Made by a program: the position numbers and the translations under genes. Of a stretch of DNA of 64,000 nt, positions 24,924 through 35,100 are shown in pieces. Origin of the DNA: Roseibium sp. HPY-6 (lineage in GTDB: Bacteria > Pseudomonadota > Alphaproteobacteria > Rhizobiales > Stappiaceae); NCBI RefSeq assembly GCF_040530035.1, contig NZ_JBEWCD010000001.1:310001-374000 (forward strand), in the 5' to 3' direction. The number at the start of each line of letters is the position of its first letter. The first letter of the stretch is position 1. The notes beneath the pieces were generated by a model. That model did no database searches. It saw only the letters and a list, made by a program, of their open reading frames with translations, and was not told where the DNA came from.

Positions 24924-25840
24924 GCAGCCCCCCTGCAGATGAGTTCAGCCGCTTTGCTCTCGTAAGGGCCGACAATCGGCGCATATTTGCGCAGGATCAG
25001 TTTGAAAAGATCATTTTCGAAGGATGAATAGTAGGTGACGGGATTGGCGACGCTTTGTTTGTGCAATTCAAGATACGTCTCCGCATCGAGCTTTGCCGTT
25101 TCAGCCAGCACCTTGTCTTTCCAACTGGTGAAGTCGTCTTCGCTCAGTGCGCGCGCCTTGAAGTGCTGGTCGGCAAATCCGTCGCCTGAAAACATGGTAT
25201 TGCGCCCCATGAAGACACCCGGTTCGTCCGCGAGCAGATTGAGTTCGGAACGCATACCCGCCATTGCGTAGATCTGACCGCCCAGCGCGGGGATCATGAG
25301 CGAGTTCATGACCGTGTCTGACGTGATTTCGATTGAGAGCGGTCGGTCCGCCGGGAACGCCAATTCGTTGACGCTTGCAACACCGATCTCCGGATAAAGG
25401 AACAGCCACTTCCAGTCGAGCGCGATGGCCTGCACCTTGAATGCCGGCTTGTCTGAGGCAATCTCCTTGTAGGGGTCCAGCTTGTGGGTTGTCTGCCAGA
25501 CAAGGGTGCCAAGGACAACGATGATTGCTGCCGGAACCAGCCAGACGACCGTTTCCACTTTCCAGGATCCATCCCAGTCGGGAGTGTATGCAGCTTTGTC
25601 GGAACCGCTCCGGTACCTCCAGACGAAAAAGAGCGTTAGGACGATCGCGGGAATTGCCACGATCATCATCAAAAGGAAGGCGGTGAACAGAAGATCTCTT
25701 TCCGCCAGCGCAATTGGTCCTTTCGGAAAAAGCACGGGCGCATCCGAAAGCCCGCAACCCTGCAACAGAAGGGGCAAGGTCAGAACGCCAACGATCGAGA
25801 GCGGTTTGAGAAACAGGTGAAAGGAACGCGCAGTATTCAC
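24920..25840 (-). CDS. cyoA: Cytochrome o ubiquinol oxidase subunit II (lipoprotein)
   Basis: About 306 residues. The GTG at 25840, behind a GGGGAG site, gives a lipoprotein signal ending [10 protein letters not shown]. Two helices follow ([39 protein letters not shown]) and then a cupredoxin-like domain with [12 protein letters not shown]. No CuA cysteine pair is seen, as expected for a quinol-oxidising enzyme. An upstream ATG at 25897 would add 19 residues. First gene of cyoABCD. Confidence 0.93.
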   Translation of the reverse strand: MNTARSFHLFLKPLSIVGVLTLPLLLQGCGLSDAPVLFPKGPIALAERDLLFTAFLLMMIVAIPAIVLTLFFVWRYRSGSDKAAYTPDWDGSWKVETVVWLVPAAIIVVLGTLVWQTTHKLDPYKEIASDKPAFKVQAIALDWKWLFLYPEIGVASVNELAFPADRPLSIEITSDTVMNSLMIPALGGQIYAMAGMRSELNLLADEPGVFMGRNTMFSGDGFADQHFKARALSEDDFTSWKDKVLAETAKLDAETYLELHKQSVANPVTYYSSFENDLFKLILRKYAPIVGPYESKAAELICRGAA

Positions 25841-26309
25841 TTTGGTATATGCTCCCCCCGCCGGAGCGAACCCGCTCCGTATTCGCCGTAAATACATGAG
25901 GTTAGCCAAAGCGACATCCCCCAAGCCCACAGGTTGCGACTGCAACGAAAAACCATAAACCTGATTGATTTGGAGCGTAGCCGAGCGTGCTGCTCTTTAA
26001 AAGGGCGTCAGTGCGTATTTCGACAAAGCATGCCCAGACAAAGCACTTTGGTTGAAATTCACGACGTCGCCCGAGTTCCAAATGACGACAGTCGAACGAA
26101 CAACCCTAGGAGCAAGGTAACCGGTATGTACGTGACATCGGTGACCGCCACTTCTTCAGACCTGTTATCTCCGCGGTGTCGAAAAGCGGCGGACCAGACC
26201 TCTAATCGCACTTGCAGCGTTGCTGCGCAGACTGCACACCGCAGCACCTTGACTGCCCTGGCAATCAGCGGGAAAACAATCGCCAGCATCTCCTTACAAG
26301 GACAACAAA
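25841..26309. other. Divergent intergenic region between cyoA and phnX
   Basis: A 469-base gap that must carry the cyo operon promoter (leftward) and the phnX promoter (rightward). The part from 25980 to 26290 has open frames with no recognisable protein character. I found no clear FNR-type or ArcA-type site and no terminator. Confidence 0.5.
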
Positions 26310-27092
26310 GTGAGCAAATTCAAAGCCGTCGTCTTTGACTGGGCGGGAACAATGATCGACTTCGGGTCATTCGCGCCCATGGGTGTCTTCATCAAGGCCT
26401 ACGAGACCTTCGGGATCACTGCGACAATCGACCAGGCACGCGGTCCCATGGGGAAGCCTAAGTGGGATCACATCCGGGATATGATGGCTGATCCTGATAT
26501 ATCGGCACAGTGGCAGGCAAAATTCGGCAACCTTCCAACGGATGCGGATGTCGACAGGGTCTATGAGGTGTTCGTTCCAATGAACGAAGAAGTTGTCGCG
26601 GACTACGCTGACCTTGTTCCGGGCGCGGCGGACATGATCAGATCACTGCGCTCAAGAGGTCTGAAAATCGGATCCACCACCGGCTACACCCGCTCGATCA
26701 TGGAACGCGTCCTCCCGAAAGCCGCAGGGCAAGGTTATGTACCTGACAATCTGGTTTGCTCCGACGATCTGCCGGAAGGACGCCCCGGCCCGCTTGGAAT
26801 GTACAAGTGTTTCATCGATCTTGTTGTTTATCCGCCGTCGGCGGTTATCAAGGTCGATGACACGGAGCCTGGCATTGCCGAGGGCGTTGCGGCCGGGTGT
26901 CTGACCGTCGGTCTTGCCCTTTCGGGAAACTACGCGGGTAAGACACCAGCTGAACTCGCAGGTCTCTCAGAAGCCGAGGTCGACGCACTACGCCAGCTTG
27001 CAACGGAAAAACTGAAAAGCGCGGGCGCAGACTACGTCATCGATACGGTCGCCGACCTGCCGGCCTTGATCGAAAGACTGGACGCCGCATAA
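26310..27092 (+). CDS. phnX: Phosphonoacetaldehyde hydrolase
   Basis: A 260-residue HAD-superfamily enzyme that splits phosphonoacetaldehyde into acetaldehyde and phosphate, the second step of 2-aminoethylphosphonate use. The nucleophile Asp10 lies in VVFDWAGTMIDFGSFAP. Lys51 in PMGKPKWDHIR is the Schiff-base lysine of the PhnX cap. The last HAD motif is KVDDTEPGIAEG. The GTG start has AAGGA upstream. No phnW transaminase is next to it. Confidence 0.9.
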   Translation: MSKFKAVVFDWAGTMIDFGSFAPMGVFIKAYETFGITATIDQARGPMGKPKWDHIRDMMADPDISAQWQAKFGNLPTDADVDRVYEVFVPMNEEVVADYADLVPGAADMIRSLRSRGLKIGSTTGYTRSIMERVLPKAAGQGYVPDNLVCSDDLPEGRPGPLGMYKCFIDLVVYPPSAVIKVDDTEPGIAEGVAAGCLTVGLALSGNYAGKTPAELAGLSEAEVDALRQLATEKLKSAGADYVIDTVADLPALIERLDAA

Positions 27093-27279
27093 CACCGAGA
27101 ACGGCTTTTTCTGAGCCTGCACGACAATCCTGCGAGCGTTCCGTTGCCGAAGCCGCAAAGACGAAGCGTTGGCAAGAACGAATGTCTGAGACTACTATGT
27201 CGTCGCAAGCTTCGCGTTGGAAAAGGGACTGTTGATGCGCGCGGGCGAAAACGTGTTGTATGAGGCAGGATCGGACACT

Positions 27280-28113
27280 ATGCACCAAACCCAGCGAAGC
27301 AAACTGTCAGCCAAATTTCGGGTGAAAAACCTGGTCAGGCTGGCAACCGTCCTCCTTGTTGTTTCGCTGACAGCACCCTTACCGCCGGCCGATGCTGCTG
27401 CAGAACTGAAGGTCATCGACAGCACCGACTATCCCTGGCATTCCATTGGACGCGTGAACCGTGGTGGGTACCGTTCCGTGTCCAGCTGCACGGGGACCCT
27501 GGTGACACCGAACGTGGTCCTGACAGCCGCGCATTGCATCGTTTCGCCAAAGACGCAAAAGGTCATCCCCGCCGACGAAGTGTTCTTCATTGCCGGCGTC
27601 CGGCGCGATGAATACGCAGCCCGTCTGGAGGCCGAATGTCTGCTGACGGTCGAAGGTTATGTCTCACGCTCACGTCCCAAGATCAGTGAGATTCACAAGG
27701 ACGTCGGCCTGATCGTGCTTAAGGAACCCAGTGACCTGTTTCCATTGCCACCGCTGACGCGCGAAGAATCGAAACGTCTTCGTGCATCTACCCGTTTTTT
27801 GTCTGTCGGGTACAGACGCAGCAGGCCGTTCTTGCCCACAGTCGTGTCGTCGTGCTCCGTGATTGGCTCGAATTCGAATGTCTGGATCACCGATTGCAAC
27901 ACGGAGACGGGTGCATCAGGTGGACCACTCATGGTCAACACCATTTTTGGCCCACGGGTCGCAGCGGTCATGTCAGCCAAGATAAACGACGAGCGCTCAA
28001 TCGTCGTACCCTTTTTGGAATGGCAGGAACTCGTTGAGACGGCAACATGCGAAAAGGCTGCCGAAGGCCCAATTCCCGCGACAAATCAAGAGCTTCAAGC
28101 GCAGCCGAATTGA
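27280..28113 (+). CDS. Secreted trypsin-like serine protease
   Basis: About 277 residues with a signal peptide (LVRLATVLLVVSLTAPLPPADA) and an S1/chymotrypsin-type domain. All three catalytic blocks are visible: VVLTAAHCIVS (His), KDVGLIVLKEP (Asp) and ETGASGGPLMV (Ser). Cys residues pair in the trypsin manner. The ATG at 27280 places the signal best; starts at 27217 or 27235 are possible. Probably periplasmic or exported; the target is unknown. Confidence 0.8.
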   Translation: MHQTQRSKLSAKFRVKNLVRLATVLLVVSLTAPLPPADAAAELKVIDSTDYPWHSIGRVNRGGYRSVSSCTGTLVTPNVVLTAAHCIVSPKTQKVIPADEVFFIAGVRRDEYAARLEAECLLTVEGYVSRSRPKISEIHKDVGLIVLKEPSDLFPLPPLTREESKRLRASTRFLSVGYRRSRPFLPTVVSSCSVIGSNSNVWITDCNTETGASGGPLMVNTIFGPRVAAVMSAKINDERSIVVPFLEWQELVETATCEKAAEGPIPATNQELQAQPN

Positions 28114-28248
28114 GGTGGATGCAAAAAGTCACTACCGGTCCGTACAATTGCGGGCTATGGTGCTGACGGTCACCTTAATGGTGGCAGGCTCGCGCCGGTC
28201 ACCAGACCAGCCGCCGGGATCGCCGTCTGCAAAGAAGACCGCTAGACT

Positions 28249-29061
28249 ATGAACCAAGCATCACCCCCTTTGGCATCAACCGACTTCACCCCTGTCTCGA
28301 CGGAAAAACTTGCGTTTGTTGCAAGCGAAACCGACGACGCCAAACGCGCAATCGAGGCGCTGTCCGCACGTTACGGCAACGTGGCGGCTGAAGATGCCGA
28401 CATCATTGTCGCTCTTGGCGGCGACGGGCTGATGCTTCAGACGCTCCACGCGCATATGAGCAGCGGAAAGCCGATCTACGGAATGAACAGGGGGTCGGTC
28501 GGTTTTCTCATGAACGAGTATCGTGAGGACGAACTTGCCGAGAGACTGTCCAAAGCCGACGTCACGACGATCCGCCCGCTGGAATTGACCGCGCGAGATG
28601 AAACCGGAAAAACCCACGATGCGCTTGCGATCAATGAGGTCTCCCTGCTGCGCCAGACATCACAGGCTGCGCGGCTCAAGGTTTCTGTCGATGACAAGTT
28701 GCGATTGGAAGAACTTGTCTGCGACGGCATTATCGTTGCAACACCGGCCGGAAGCACGGCCTATAACCTCTCGGCGCACGGCCCCATATTGCCGATTTCG
28801 GCGCAATTGCTCGCCCTCACCCCGATCAGCGCCTTTCGTCCTCGTCGCTGGCGTGGTGCGCTTTTACCCAACAGAGCACAAGTCGATATCGAAATCCTGG
28901 AAGCACACAAGCGTCCGGTCAGTGCGTCCGCTGATCACACCGAAATCCGACGCGTGACGCACGTGACCGTCCGCGAGTCTTCAAAGGTGCAGGGGTTGAT
29001 CATGTTTGATTCCGATCACGGCTGGGACGAACGGATTCTCACCGAGATGTTCCGGTATTAA
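28249..29061 (+). CDS. nadK: NAD kinase
   Basis: A 270-residue enzyme that makes NADP from NAD. The kinase motif is [14 protein letters not shown] (GGDG) and the NAD-binding block is [42 protein letters not shown] matches the alphaproteobacterial form. Around residues 190-210 the sequence reads [18 protein letters not shown], less typical than the usual [12 protein letters not shown] but in place. The stop codon is 1 bp from no other gene; it stands alone. Confidence 0.92.
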   Translation: MNQASPPLASTDFTPVSTEKLAFVASETDDAKRAIEALSARYGNVAAEDADIIVALGGDGLMLQTLHAHMSSGKPIYGMNRGSVGFLMNEYREDELAERLSKADVTTIRPLELTARDETGKTHDALAINEVSLLRQTSQAARLKVSVDDKLRLEELVCDGIIVATPAGSTAYNLSAHGPILPISAQLLALTPISAFRPRRWRGALLPNRAQVDIEILEAHKRPVSASADHTEIRRVTHVTVRESSKVQGLIMFDSDHGWDERILTEMFRY

Positions 29062-29166
29062 TGATAATTTCTTCAAACATTGCACTGGCAACACCCTGTT
29101 AAGTCTGTATCGGGATAATGGGTGCGGAATGCCGCTTGAAGGCGATTTTTGGAGAATGATGCAGCC

Positions 29167-29697
29167 ATGTCCGATACCGCACTGGACCAGGATTATGAGA
29201 TCTTGACGCCACCGGACAACTTGCGCAGCAAGGTACGCGAGTTGACACCCCGGGAGGCCAAGAAATTCGATCCGGTCAAGGCTGCAGAAGCCGCGATCGC
29301 AAGGCTCTCAACCCATTTCGGGAGCTGGATGGTCAATGAGACGGCAACCCTGATGCAGGCCTGGGAAGGTGTTCAGTCTGAAGGAATGTCGGATGAAACC
29401 GTCGCGCCCCTCTACCAGGCAGCGCATAACATCAAGGGACAGGCACTTACGCTGGGGTTCCCGCTTGTCGGACAGGTTGCCGCCAGCTTCTGTCATCTGA
29501 TTGAGACCGTACCCTCGGTGGACAAGCTTCCGGCCGAATTGGCTGAACGCTATGTCGCAGCCATCCGGGCCATGGTCATGGAAGGCGCCAAAGACGACGG
29601 CAACAGTATGGGCGTCAAGCTTCTGGACACACTCGCCGTTGTAACAGATGACTTCCTGAAACAGTTTCCGCAAAAGAGCGACGCTGACGCTGAATAA
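29167..29697 (+). CDS. Hpt domain protein (histidine phosphotransfer)
   Basis: A 176-residue single-domain protein. Residues 70-140 form an Hpt-like helix bundle with the phosphorylatable His in YQAAHNIKGQALTLGFPLVG. There is no kinase or receiver domain in it, so it should relay phosphate between partners encoded elsewhere. A GGAG site lies 12 bases before the ATG at 29167. It converges with the EamA exporter gene, the two stops being 2 bases apart. Confidence 0.75.
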   Translation: MSDTALDQDYEILTPPDNLRSKVRELTPREAKKFDPVKAAEAAIARLSTHFGSWMVNETATLMQAWEGVQSEGMSDETVAPLYQAAHNIKGQALTLGFPLVGQVAASFCHLIETVPSVDKLPAELAERYVAAIRAMVMEGAKDDGNSMGVKLLDTLAVVTDDFLKQFPQKSDADAE

Positions 29698-29699
29698 GG

Positions 29700-30593
29700 T
29701 CAGTTCGGCGTGTCTTCGCCGATCTGCTGTTCACGGAACACAATGTAGCATCCGCTCAAGATGATCACCCCTGCGCCGATGTAAGTCAGCATGTCAGGTA
29801 TTTCATTCCAGAAAAACCATCCCAAAAACGTCGCCCAGATAAGCGCGCTGTATTCAAACGGAGCAACGGCAGCGGCCGGAGCAAACCGGAAAGCCTGCGT
29901 AATCAGTGTGATCCCTGCCGTACCAAAAAGCGCGATGCCAACAAACATCCAGATATCTTCCGCCTGAACGCTTACCCAGAGGAACGGGACGAATATTGCG
30001 CTAAGCATAGCACCGGCCCCAACGAGGTAAAGCATGAGCGTCCAGACACTTTCGCGCGGGTCCACCCAGCGGGCACTGATCATCAAAACCGCATAAAAGA
30101 CTGCTGTGATGACCGGAAGAACTGAAGCTGACTGAAATGTCCCGGCGCCAGGCCTCACGACGATCAGGACACCGACGAAACCCGTCAGAACAGCAAGCCA
30201 GCGCCGCCAACCGACTGTTTCTTTCAAAAAGAGTGCAGAGATCGCAGTGATGAAGACAGGCGCTACAAAAACCAGTGCCGTTGCCTCGGCGATATCCAGG
30301 TGCTTCAGGCTGGTGAAAAAGATCATCGCAGCAAGCAACCAAAGGACACCGCGCAGCAGATGGGCGGTCGGCCTGTAGGAACGCAACGCACCCACTCCAC
30401 CCATTTTCAATGCAATCAATACTGCGAACGGTAGCGCAATGAGATTGCGAATGAAAAGGATCTGAAGGACCGGATAGCCGTCCGTGAGTGCCTTTGCGAT
30501 TGCATCACTGATACTGAGGCTGGCGATTCCCACGCACATGAGCAGGATGCCGACAGTGGCTTGTGAGCGCGCGCTTGCAGCTGAAAAGAGCAT
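29700..30593 (-). CDS. DMT/EamA family exporter
   Basis: A 297-residue inner-membrane protein with ten hydrophobic helices arranged as two EamA repeats (for example GILLMCVGIASLSISDAIAKAL and, in the second half, ALIWATFLGWFFWNEIPDML). DMT transporters export small metabolites such as amino acids. The substrate is unknown. The ATG at 30593 was chosen over a start 10 codons upstream. A palindromic segment (30703-30733) lies between this gene and the DUF2336 gene. Confidence 0.85.
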   Translation of the reverse strand: MLFSAASARSQATVGILLMCVGIASLSISDAIAKALTDGYPVLQILFIRNLIALPFAVLIALKMGGVGALRSYRPTAHLLRGVLWLLAAMIFFTSLKHLDIAEATALVFVAPVFITAISALFLKETVGWRRWLAVLTGFVGVLIVVRPGAGTFQSASVLPVITAVFYAVLMISARWVDPRESVWTLMLYLVGAGAMLSAIFVPFLWVSVQAEDIWMFVGIALFGTAGITLITQAFRFAPAAAVAPFEYSALIWATFLGWFFWNEIPDMLTYIGAGVIILSGCYIVFREQQIGEDTPN

Positions 30594-30731
30594 GGTGCCG
30601 CCTTGGTGAAAACAAGGGCACACCTAAACACCGGCAAAAAAACCCGGCAAGCCGGATTTTCGTGGTTGCAGACCTGTTTACAAGAATTGATTGCGAAGGC
30701 TGGATTGGCCCGGACGCAGCGTCGGGACCAA

Positions 30732-31886
30732 TCAGGCTGCGGCGGTAATCTGGAGAGAACCGTTCTTCACAAGGAGCCGCGCCTCAAGACGCGCGACTTC
30801 AATTGCAAACCGGCGCAGGAATGCGGCGACATCTTCGTCGGCGCCGAGAGATCCGTCCTGCATTTCTTCTAAGAGCGTCTCTGTCAGCATCCGTGCTTCG
30901 TCGAGCGCAAGGTCATACGTGAAGTCGGCATCCGCCTGGCGCGCAATGTCTATCGCCAGCAGAAATGCCTGATGAGAGCGAAGCGGCAATCCGGCTTTTC
31001 TCAAAACAGCCTGAAGAGCAGACCGCCTGACCGTCACGAGCAACCTGGCGAGACGCGGAAGCGGTACCTGACCAAGATTCGCCAGCGCCGCCGCAAAGAA
31101 ACGCAAACGTCCGCAGCAGACCGAGCGCAACAGAAGACGGGTATTGAGCTTCCCGCGAAGGCGCAGGTGCTCTACGAAATCCGGAAGCTCGTCTTCGCTG
31201 GCTTCCAAGGCCAGTCTCAGAACCACCTTGTCTTCCGCATCGCTCAGGAATGTGTGCCGCTGGTTTTCAGGAACACGCTCCAAGACGATCGGATGATCAT
31301 CGAGACTCTCGGCAAGACGCATGAGCAACTCATAACGGTTCGCCAGCGGAAGGTCGGCCGTTTTCAGAAGTTGGTCGCAAATATCCGGACGGTCTTCAAA
31401 CCGCTGTGCCAGCCGCAACATTGAGGATTGCAGCACTTGCGCGCTCGAATTGTTCAAAAGGGTTTGGCAAGCCTTCTCACTTCCAACTTCGCAGACAGCA
31501 GCACTGATTGCGGCGGGCAGTCCTGCCCTTTCCGCAATCGCGCATTGAACAGCTTCACTGCCCTCGGCAAGCAGATCGACCAATTCCGCATTCGAAAGAA
31601 TCGGCGAAGATTTCAAGATGGGTACGGCGACCTCGTCGACGTCACTTGCAAGAGACCGAACGACGTGAGCTGGAGCGTAGGCGCTTGACGCAAGAACATT
31701 GGCGATGGCCTTTCGGATGCCTCTGCTCGGATCATCAAGGAGCACTGTCAGCGCGGTAGCCATGCTGGCCTGCTCCTGGCTGCCCGGCTCGGCTGCCAAA
31801 TATCGTTCTGCAAATTCTCTTGCAGCAACAATGTCATTTTCGAGATTTTCATCTTCGTTCAAATGCAAAAGGTTTTGTGCGGTCAT
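30732..31886 (-). CDS. DUF2336 domain protein
   Basis: A 384-residue, almost entirely alpha-helical protein with HEAT-like short repeats (for example EVAVPILKSSPILSNAELVDLL). The whole resembles DUF2336, a family of unknown function common in alphaproteobacteria. No signal peptide or membrane helix is seen. It lies head-to-tail with the lytic transglycosylase gene, 102 bases apart. Confidence 0.75.
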   Translation of the reverse strand: MTAQNLLHLNEDENLENDIVAAREFAERYLAAEPGSQEQASMATALTVLLDDPSRGIRKAIANVLASSAYAPAHVVRSLASDVDEVAVPILKSSPILSNAELVDLLAEGSEAVQCAIAERAGLPAAISAAVCEVGSEKACQTLLNNSSAQVLQSSMLRLAQRFEDRPDICDQLLKTADLPLANRYELLMRLAESLDDHPIVLERVPENQRHTFLSDAEDKVVLRLALEASEDELPDFVEHLRLRGKLNTRLLLRSVCCGRLRFFAAALANLGQVPLPRLARLLVTVRRSALQAVLRKAGLPLRSHQAFLLAIDIARQADADFTYDLALDEARMLTETLLEEMQDGSLGADEDVAAFLRRFAIEVARLEARLLVKNGSLQITAAA

Positions 31887-31988
31887 GGCGGCAATCAGTC
31901 TTTGTGCGAGTCAGTCGGTATTCTGGCACTAAAGACGTTAACGATCGGTTCACCATAATTTTGCCAATATCTGCGAGCCAAAGCTTCG

Positions 31989-33290
31989 TCAGGCTGGTGG
32001 CAGCAGGTCCTTCTGCTCCTCTTCTGCTTTCAATCTCAAAAACCGCGTCAAATCGAGCGGACCACCCTGATCCGCAAGTGCGAGTTCTTGCGCGGCAACT
32101 TGATTCGACGCACCCGTCAAAGCACTGAACATTGCAGCTTCCTCGACAGCGGCGAACGCTGCCGCGAATCTCGGGTTTACACCTGCTTCAGAGGACCCTT
32201 CATCATTTCGGAACAATGCTTCAAAAGGGCTCGAGGTTTCCGCTGCAGCAAAGGCGGAAACAACCCGGCTGGTTGCCACGCTCTCTGCTGATCCGTTGAT
32301 CGCAGCTTCCCTTGGATCCTGAGGTTCCGTTGGCCTTGCGGCCGCCACAACAGAATTTTCCGCTCCCGTTTCCCGAGACGCGCCGGCATCAGCCGGTGTT
32401 GGGTTTTCCCGTTGGTGAACCGGAACCGACGTTTGCGCAAAAGCAAGCGGATTTGATGCCGGCAGATCCGCAGCCGCTGCAGCCTGTTGCGCCGGAGACA
32501 GCGGCTTGGAACGCATTGCGAACGCCGTCGCTGCTTCAAGCGAATGCGGGTCAAACTGCTCCTGGCCAGGGGCTGGCGCTCCGAATGCTGGTTTCGACTC
32601 AGGCAGCGCGGCAACGCTTGTCAAAACGCCCGGCGCTCTCAGGTTGGTTTTGGTGTTCGCCTCAGCAATCATCGTCACCGCGTCGTGCTTGGATACGATT
32701 ACTTCGTAAACCTCCTGCATCGACCGGGCTTTGCCGTTGCTGTGGAAGAAGATCGGTTTGTTGGCGCGCGCCTGCGACGAGAACATTTTGTCGGCGCGCA
32801 TATCCGGATTGGCATTTGTGGCATCAATCAGCCTGCTCGCGCCGTGCGCTCCGAGAAAATGCGCCATGTAAAGTTCACCGTCGGTCGGTGTACGCCCAAT
32901 CTTTCGCTCCAGATAGGCAGAATTCTTCTGAGTGAGCGCGCCAGCCATCATTGAGGAGATCTCCGGATCTTTTCTCAGATCGAGAATCTCCTGACGCACT
33001 TCAGCGTCTTTCACGTAGTATTTTCCGCTTTTCGAGCGCTGGATCTGATCGGAAAACTTCTCCAAACCATGCTTGGGGCCGGCCTCCTTCATCGTCTCAA
33101 GCCAGGTCGACTCAATGAACTGGAACAAGCCCGTTGCACTGGACGTCTTGGCCTTGGCCGATGGATTGAATGAGGATTCGCGCGCAGCCGTTTTGACGAG
33201 GTAGTCGAAAGACGTACCCGTTGAGCTACTAGCAGACTGAAACGCAAGCTCGATCCGAGACGCGACCGAGGGTGTGTCAGCGACATGCAT
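31989..33290 (-). CDS. Lytic transglycosylase-domain protein
   Basis: A 433-residue protein. Residues 25-180 form an SLT-type transglycosylase domain: KTAARESSFNPSAKAKTSSATGLFQF carries the catalytic Glu, and ELYMAHFLGAHGASRLI follows. Residues 210-433 are Ala/Pro/Ser-rich and probably disordered. No clear signal peptide is seen. It may cut septal or flagellar peptidoglycan, as flagellum-linked members do, but no flagellar gene is nearby. Confidence 0.75.
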   Translation of the reverse strand: MHVADTPSVASRIELAFQSASSSTGTSFDYLVKTAARESSFNPSAKAKTSSATGLFQFIESTWLETMKEAGPKHGLEKFSDQIQRSKSGKYYVKDAEVRQEILDLRKDPEISSMMAGALTQKNSAYLERKIGRTPTDGELYMAHFLGAHGASRLIDATNANPDMRADKMFSSQARANKPIFFHSNGKARSMQEVYEVIVSKHDAVTMIAEANTKTNLRAPGVLTSVAALPESKPAFGAPAPGQEQFDPHSLEAATAFAMRSKPLSPAQQAAAAADLPASNPLAFAQTSVPVHQRENPTPADAGASRETGAENSVVAAARPTEPQDPREAAINGSAESVATSRVVSAFAAAETSSPFEALFRNDEGSSEAGVNPRFAAAFAAVEEAAMFSALTGASNQVAAQELALADQGGPLDLTRFLRLKAEEEQKDLLPPA

Positions 33291-33463
33291 GACCCTGTCT
33301 CCTCGACGGAATTGATTATTACTTCGTTAACCTTCGCGCCGGAATGGTTAACAAATCCTTAACGGCGCTTAACGCAGTTGAAATTCAAGCAATTGGAACT
33401 GTTTTTTCATTCGGCTTTAGGCAGATCTCACCATGCTGATTGCCGGAAAAGTGGAAATAGGCC

Positions 33464-33500
33464 GCAAAACGCTCTTTTTCTTGGGAAAAGAACGTTTTGC
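33464..33500 (-). terminator. Long hairpin after the flavin reductase gene
   Basis: GCAAAACG (33464-33471) pairs with CGTTTTGC (33493-33500), with further pairing inside (CTCTTTTTC against GAAAAGAA), giving about 16 pairs around a TTGG loop. It lies in the 299-base gap (33291-33589) between the flavin reductase gene and the downstream transglycosylase gene on the same strand, so it probably ends the reductase transcript. A U-tract is lacking. Confidence 0.45.
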
Positions 33501-33589
33501 CTGCCAACATCTTTTTCTCGAGGCGCATGGACTTTTGAGTCGAATTCAACTCGTCTCGTTGCGCTGAATGAATTTCGTGACACGAAACG

Positions 33590-34192
33590 TCAGACTTTCG
33601 GGCGCGCCATTTCAAAGACTTCCGAAACAGCCGCATATTCCATGTAACCAAGCCGCGAGAGCGGCTTGAAGCGGGTCACATCCACTTTGCCGTCAACAAT
33701 GATGTTGTCATCGATGTGAATACCGGCGACCTGACCAAACACGATCCAATTGTCCGTTTCGCTTCCGCCGAGGTCTTCAAGCCGCAGAGTCTTGAGATGC
33801 TTGCACTCGAGGGCCGTCACCGCTTTGGCGACCCTGGGCGCTTTTACAAGACGCGACGAGGCCATCTCAAGTCCGGAGAGTTCGAATTCGCTCGTTTCGC
33901 TGCCAACTGCAGCGGAAGTGACATTCATCTCGTCTTTCAGGTCCCAGCTCGCCATGTTGCATACGAACTCTCCGGTCTCCCCAACGTTGGCCGCACTGTC
34001 CTTGTATCCAGAGGATGAAAACATGACGATCGGCGGACGGTCACTGACCGCATTGAAAAAACTGTATGGAGCAAGATTGGTGCGTCCCTTGGCATCGAGC
34101 GAAGAGATCCAGCCAATGGGGCGTGGGGACACGATGGCCTTGAAAGGATTATGCGGCAAACCGTGGTCGTTAAGCTCAGTATCGTAAAACAT
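33590..34192 (-). CDS. Flavin reductase-like (FMN-binding split-barrel) protein
   Basis: A 200-residue protein of the flavin reductase domain family: MFYDTELNDHGLPHNPFKAI, then SPRPIGWISSLDAKGRTNLAPYSFFNAVS, GETGEFVCNMASWDL and a C-terminal LSRLGYMEYAAVSEVF. It should bind FMN. It starts 1 base after the nitroreductase stop, which suggests one transcript and perhaps a joint redox role. Confidence 0.85.
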   Translation of the reverse strand: MFYDTELNDHGLPHNPFKAIVSPRPIGWISSLDAKGRTNLAPYSFFNAVSDRPPIVMFSSSGYKDSAANVGETGEFVCNMASWDLKDEMNVTSAAVGSETSEFELSGLEMASSRLVKAPRVAKAVTALECKHLKTLRLEDLGGSETDNWIVFGQVAGIHIDDNIIVDGKVDVTRFKPLSRLGYMEYAAVSEVFEMARPKV

Positions 34193-34193
34193 C

Positions 34194-34790
34194 TTAGGGG
34201 GTATTGCTCCATTCATGGACCAGAGCGGAAAGTTCAGGACGCGGTCGTTCAACGGGTGCCTGGGTCGGTGTACCGATTTGAATGAACCCGGCAAACTGTT
34301 CGTTTTCCGCAGCACCCAGCCACGATGCCGCTTCCTCGTCAAAGCTGTACCATTCGGTAAGCCACTGGGACGCAAAACCACCGGCAGCGGCTGCACTCAC
34401 AAGGTTCATGCACACGGCGCCAGCTGAAAGCTGCTGTTCCCAAACTGGAATTTTCGGATGTTCGCGCGCAGTACTGACAACGCCAATGATGAGCGGCGCA
34501 CGCAAAAAGCGGGTGAGTTCCTTTTCCCTCTGGTCCTTGTCCAGCGGCCCGTTTTTCCGTTCATAGATTTCGGCAAGTCTTTTACCGATGGCCTCACCGT
34601 GCTCGCGCCTGAAGAGGATAAAGCGCCAGGGTGCCAGCTTTCCGTGATCCGGGACGCGGGCCGCGATGGTCAGAAAGTCGTTTATCTGGTCTTCGTTCGG
34701 ACTGGGTTCCGACATCGTCACCGCTGGGTGTGAACGCCGTTTTCGAAGGAAGTCCAGGACCTCAGGTGAGCCGTGGTTGGAGGCAGGCAT
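34194..34790 (-). CDS. Nitroreductase family protein
   Basis: A 198-residue FMN-dependent oxidoreductase: an RKRRSHPAVTM start block, ARVPDHGKLAPWRFILF, and GAVCMNLVSAAAAGGFASQWLTEWY, as in the RutE/YdjA branch. It acts on nitro or quinone-like compounds with NAD(P)H. The ATG at 34790 was chosen because upstream codons do not match the family. The 310-base gap to the right (34791-35100) holds the likely promoter and no gene. Confidence 0.85.
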   Translation of the reverse strand: MPASNHGSPEVLDFLRKRRSHPAVTMSEPSPNEDQINDFLTIAARVPDHGKLAPWRFILFRREHGEAIGKRLAEIYERKNGPLDKDQREKELTRFLRAPLIIGVVSTAREHPKIPVWEQQLSAGAVCMNLVSAAAAGGFASQWLTEWYSFDEEAASWLGAAENEQFAGFIQIGTPTQAPVERPRPELSALVHEWSNTP

Positions 34791-35100
34791 GAGACAACAC
34801 CCATCAAGCAGTTGCGATCGTGACAATCCACCTAATTCATTGACGGAAATTGTCAACTTTCGTTTCTATGTCTTGAATTTGCCTGATTTTCAGGACCATT
34901 AGCTGCTGCGCGAACGTTTTACGTTACAGCGCAACGCGGAACATGCGCTCAAATTCCTACAACGATGCAAGGACAAGCCGCGCATTGACCTGTTTCATTG
35001 TGCTGGCGCATGATCGGCCTTAAACCGGTGTACCGCACCAAACTGAATTGGTATAAAAGACGGATGGCCGTAACGGTGGTCGGTCGAAAAAGAATACGAA

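Noticed and set aside
26059..26289. 76-residue leftward frame between cyoA and phnX
   Set aside because: No ribosome site or family pattern; lies in the promoter gap.
30703..30733. Palindromic segment between the EamA exporter and DUF2336 genes
   Set aside because: About 13 of 15 positions pair, but it overlaps the DUF2336 stop and has no T-run; could be chance or a decayed terminator.
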